From Armatimonadota bacterium (lineage in GTDB: Bacteria; Armatimonadota; Abditibacteriia; CG2-30-59-28), in assembly GCA_016199605.1 (NCBI GenBank), contig JACQGJ010000667.1, positions 1 through 6,793 of the forward strand: a stretch of DNA of 6,793 nt. The letters are read 5' to 3'. Both the position numbers and the translations under genes were made by a program. Under the pieces are notes generated by a model. The model had not been told where the DNA came from and did not search any database. It saw only the letters and a program-made list of their open reading frames with translations. Position 1 is the first letter of the stretch, and the number at the start of each line of letters is the position of its first letter. This document shows positions 5,490-6,793 of the stretch, in pieces.

Positions 5490-6793
5490 CTACTTCCCCC
5501 TCACAGTGAAGAAGGTCCCGACCACGTCCCGCATTTCCAATCCGTTCTCGCCCGTCGTCGTCCGGTCGTACACCACAAGGGCCTTGTCCGGCCCTACGGC
5601 GACGACGCTGTTGTACGAGGACGTCTTGTCCCACGCGCCATCCCCGTAAGCGAAAGCACCCTTCCAGGTCTTGCCGTCATCGTCCGAAAACACCAATTCA
5701 TTGCCGGGCCGGCCATAGGTACAGACAACGATCCCATTCTGCAGCACGCACAGAGTCGGCCACACGCCCTTGTCGGCAATTGGCGCCGGCGCGGTCCACG
5801 TCTGGCCCTCGTCGCTGGAGCGCGACACGTACAGCGGCGTCGGCGGGATGCCCGGCCAGCCGCCCGAACGCATGACGCAGAGGATGTCGCCGTTGGCTGC
5901 CCGGGCCAGATCCGCCTCGCACAGGCCCTCCTGGCCGATCTTCGGGTCGTAGCCCACGGTGACTGGCCGCCCCCAGGTCTTGCCCTTGTCCGAAGAGAAC
6001 ACCACAATCGTGCGGTACTTGACGAACCCGGGCTCGCCGTAGCCCTCGGACCTGGCCGTGTCTCCTGCATAGTTGCCGTACATCGTCGCCATGATGTCGC
6101 CATTCTTGAGCCGGAGGACCCCGTGGTCCATCAGAAAGCCCTGGTTGACCTCCTCCGGGCCGCCGTCCCCGCCGCACGGAACGGACAGTGGAATGTCCAG
6201 CACGCTTTGCTCCACGGTGAACGTTTCCCATCCGTCCAGAGAGCGTCGCTGCTCGAGGGAGTAATTGCCCTCCGGCAGCTTCTTGGTCGCGAACGCCAGG
6301 CTGACCACCTCTCCGTTCTCCAACTCGATCGCCGCATTGGCCGGGCTGCGCGGCCCGTCCTGCCAGGTCCGCCCGCCGTCCGTGGACCAGCGCCCCGCGT
6401 TCGGCAAGTCCCCCGCGACGACCGCAATCCGGCCGTCCGCAAAGCGGAACGTCGCCGTGTACGATCCGCCGGGCTGGATCACCACCGTCTTACCCACCTG
6501 CACCTTAAGCCCTGGCACTTTCGGCGGCAAGATCTTCATCGGCTTGACCTCCCTGACCTGGGAACGCATGAGCTGCCACAGCCCCTCCCCGGTATCGCCC
6601 GACGAGCCCGCCCCAAACTGCACGGCATTCCGCTGACCCTCGGCCGCCTGCTTGAACTTGCCCTTCCCATCGATCGCCAGCTTGCCGTCCACGAACACCT
6701 GCACGTCCTCGCCGCGGATCGCCACGCGGTAGGTGTGGAACTCAGCCGTGGTGTCCATCGCGTAGTCCAGCTTAGCGTACCACAGGCCGATGC
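5490..6793 (-). CDS. Sialidase-type protein with laminin-G-like N-terminal region, 5' end missing
   Basis: The reading frame stays open to the window edge, giving at least 433 visible residues; the true start lies outside and the ATG at 6758 is internal. The first 65 or so residues (AEFHTYRVAIRGEDVQVFVDG, then VQFGAGSSGD) resemble the end of a laminin-G/concanavalin-like jelly roll. A propeller follows, with Asp boxes STDGGRTW (visible residues 136-143), SSDKGKTW (266-273), SSDEGQTW (325-332) and SDDDGKTW (369-376), plus a degenerate SLDGWETF (184-191). The fold is that of exo-alpha-sialidases. The modular design suggests an exported enzyme acting on extracellular glycans, but any signal peptide is out of view. 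It is clearly different in sequence from the second sialidase, so the pair is unlikely to be a recent tandem duplication. Confidence 0.8.
   Translation of the reverse strand, partial: IGLWYAKLDYAMDTTAEFHTYRVAIRGEDVQVFVDGKLAIDGKGKFKQAAEGQRNAVQFGAGSSGDTGEGLWQLMRSQVREVKPMKILPPKVPGLKVQVGKTVVIQPGGSYTATFRFADGRIAVVAGDLPNAGRWSTDGGRTWQDGPRSPANAAIELENGEVVSLAFATKKLPEGNYSLEQRRSLDGWETFTVEQSVLDIPLSVPCGGDGGPEEVNQGFLMDHGVLRLKNGDIMATMYGNYAGDTARSEGYGEPGFVKYRTIVVFSSDKGKTWGRPVTVGYDPKIGQEGLCEADLARAANGDILCVMRSGGWPGIPPTPLYVSRSSDEGQTWTAPAPIADKGVWPTLCVLQNGIVVCTYGRPGNELVFSDDDGKTWKGAFAYGDGAWDKTSSYNSVVAVGPDKALVVYDRTTTGENGLEMRDVVGTFFTVRGK

Noticed and set aside
5380..5634. Minus-strand 84-codon frame crossing the end of the large sialidase.
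   Set aside because: Most of it is a shifted reading of the sialidase coding sequence, giving an Arg-rich translation. Only its tail lies in the gap.
1..6793. Search for CRISPR arrays, IS ends, tRNA genes and long direct repeats.
   Set aside because: By eye there are no regularly spaced repeats, transposase motifs, cloverleaf sequences or terminal inverted repeats.

Overview
Every gene I can support lies on the minus strand, so the window reads right to left. No 16S rRNA, tRNA or other taxonomic marker is present. The Asp-box sialidases, the URO-D-superfamily protein and the companion protein without a recognised domain are a mix I associate with environmental Planctomycetes/PVC-type bacteria (Planctomycetes, Lentisphaerae, Kiritimatiellae or relatives). 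This is inference from gene content.

Region 1 (about 6793 to 1825) looks catabolic and is GC-rich (about 68% in one sampled line, 6421-6480). It holds the 3' part of a large sialidase-type protein with a laminin-G-like N-terminal region (5490-6793, cut by the window edge). After a 171-bp gap with a tiny ORF comes a second, leaderless sialidase-like protein (4200-5318). Three bases after its stop follows a 295-aa protein that appears to be an internal duplication (3309-4196). After another 206 bp comes a 425-aa uroporphyrinogen-decarboxylase-superfamily protein with a Cys-Cys...His motif (1825-3102). The tight junction between the second sialidase and the 295-aa protein implies cotranscription and a shared pathway, probably processing of an acidic sugar or glycan. 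The true substrate cannot be read from sequence.

Region 2 (about 1810 to 1) is a defence/selfish cassette of lower GC (about 52% in one sampled line, 121-180). It begins with a near-consensus sigma-70 promoter (TTGACA, 17 bp, TATACT) directly behind the URO-D stop. It then encodes a ribbon-helix-helix antitoxin, a MazF/PemK toxin overlapping it by 4 nt but missing about 50 central residues, a XamI-family type II restriction endonuclease, and the first 38 codons of its presumed N6-adenine methyltransferase, which runs off the window.

The most interesting points are the duplicated protein coupled to a sialidase, the internally deleted toxin beside an apparently intact antitoxin and a restriction system, and the fact that each of the four TAG stops lies in frame with the next downstream ORF. 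I see no CRISPR array, IS element, tRNA, riboswitch or convincing intrinsic terminator.
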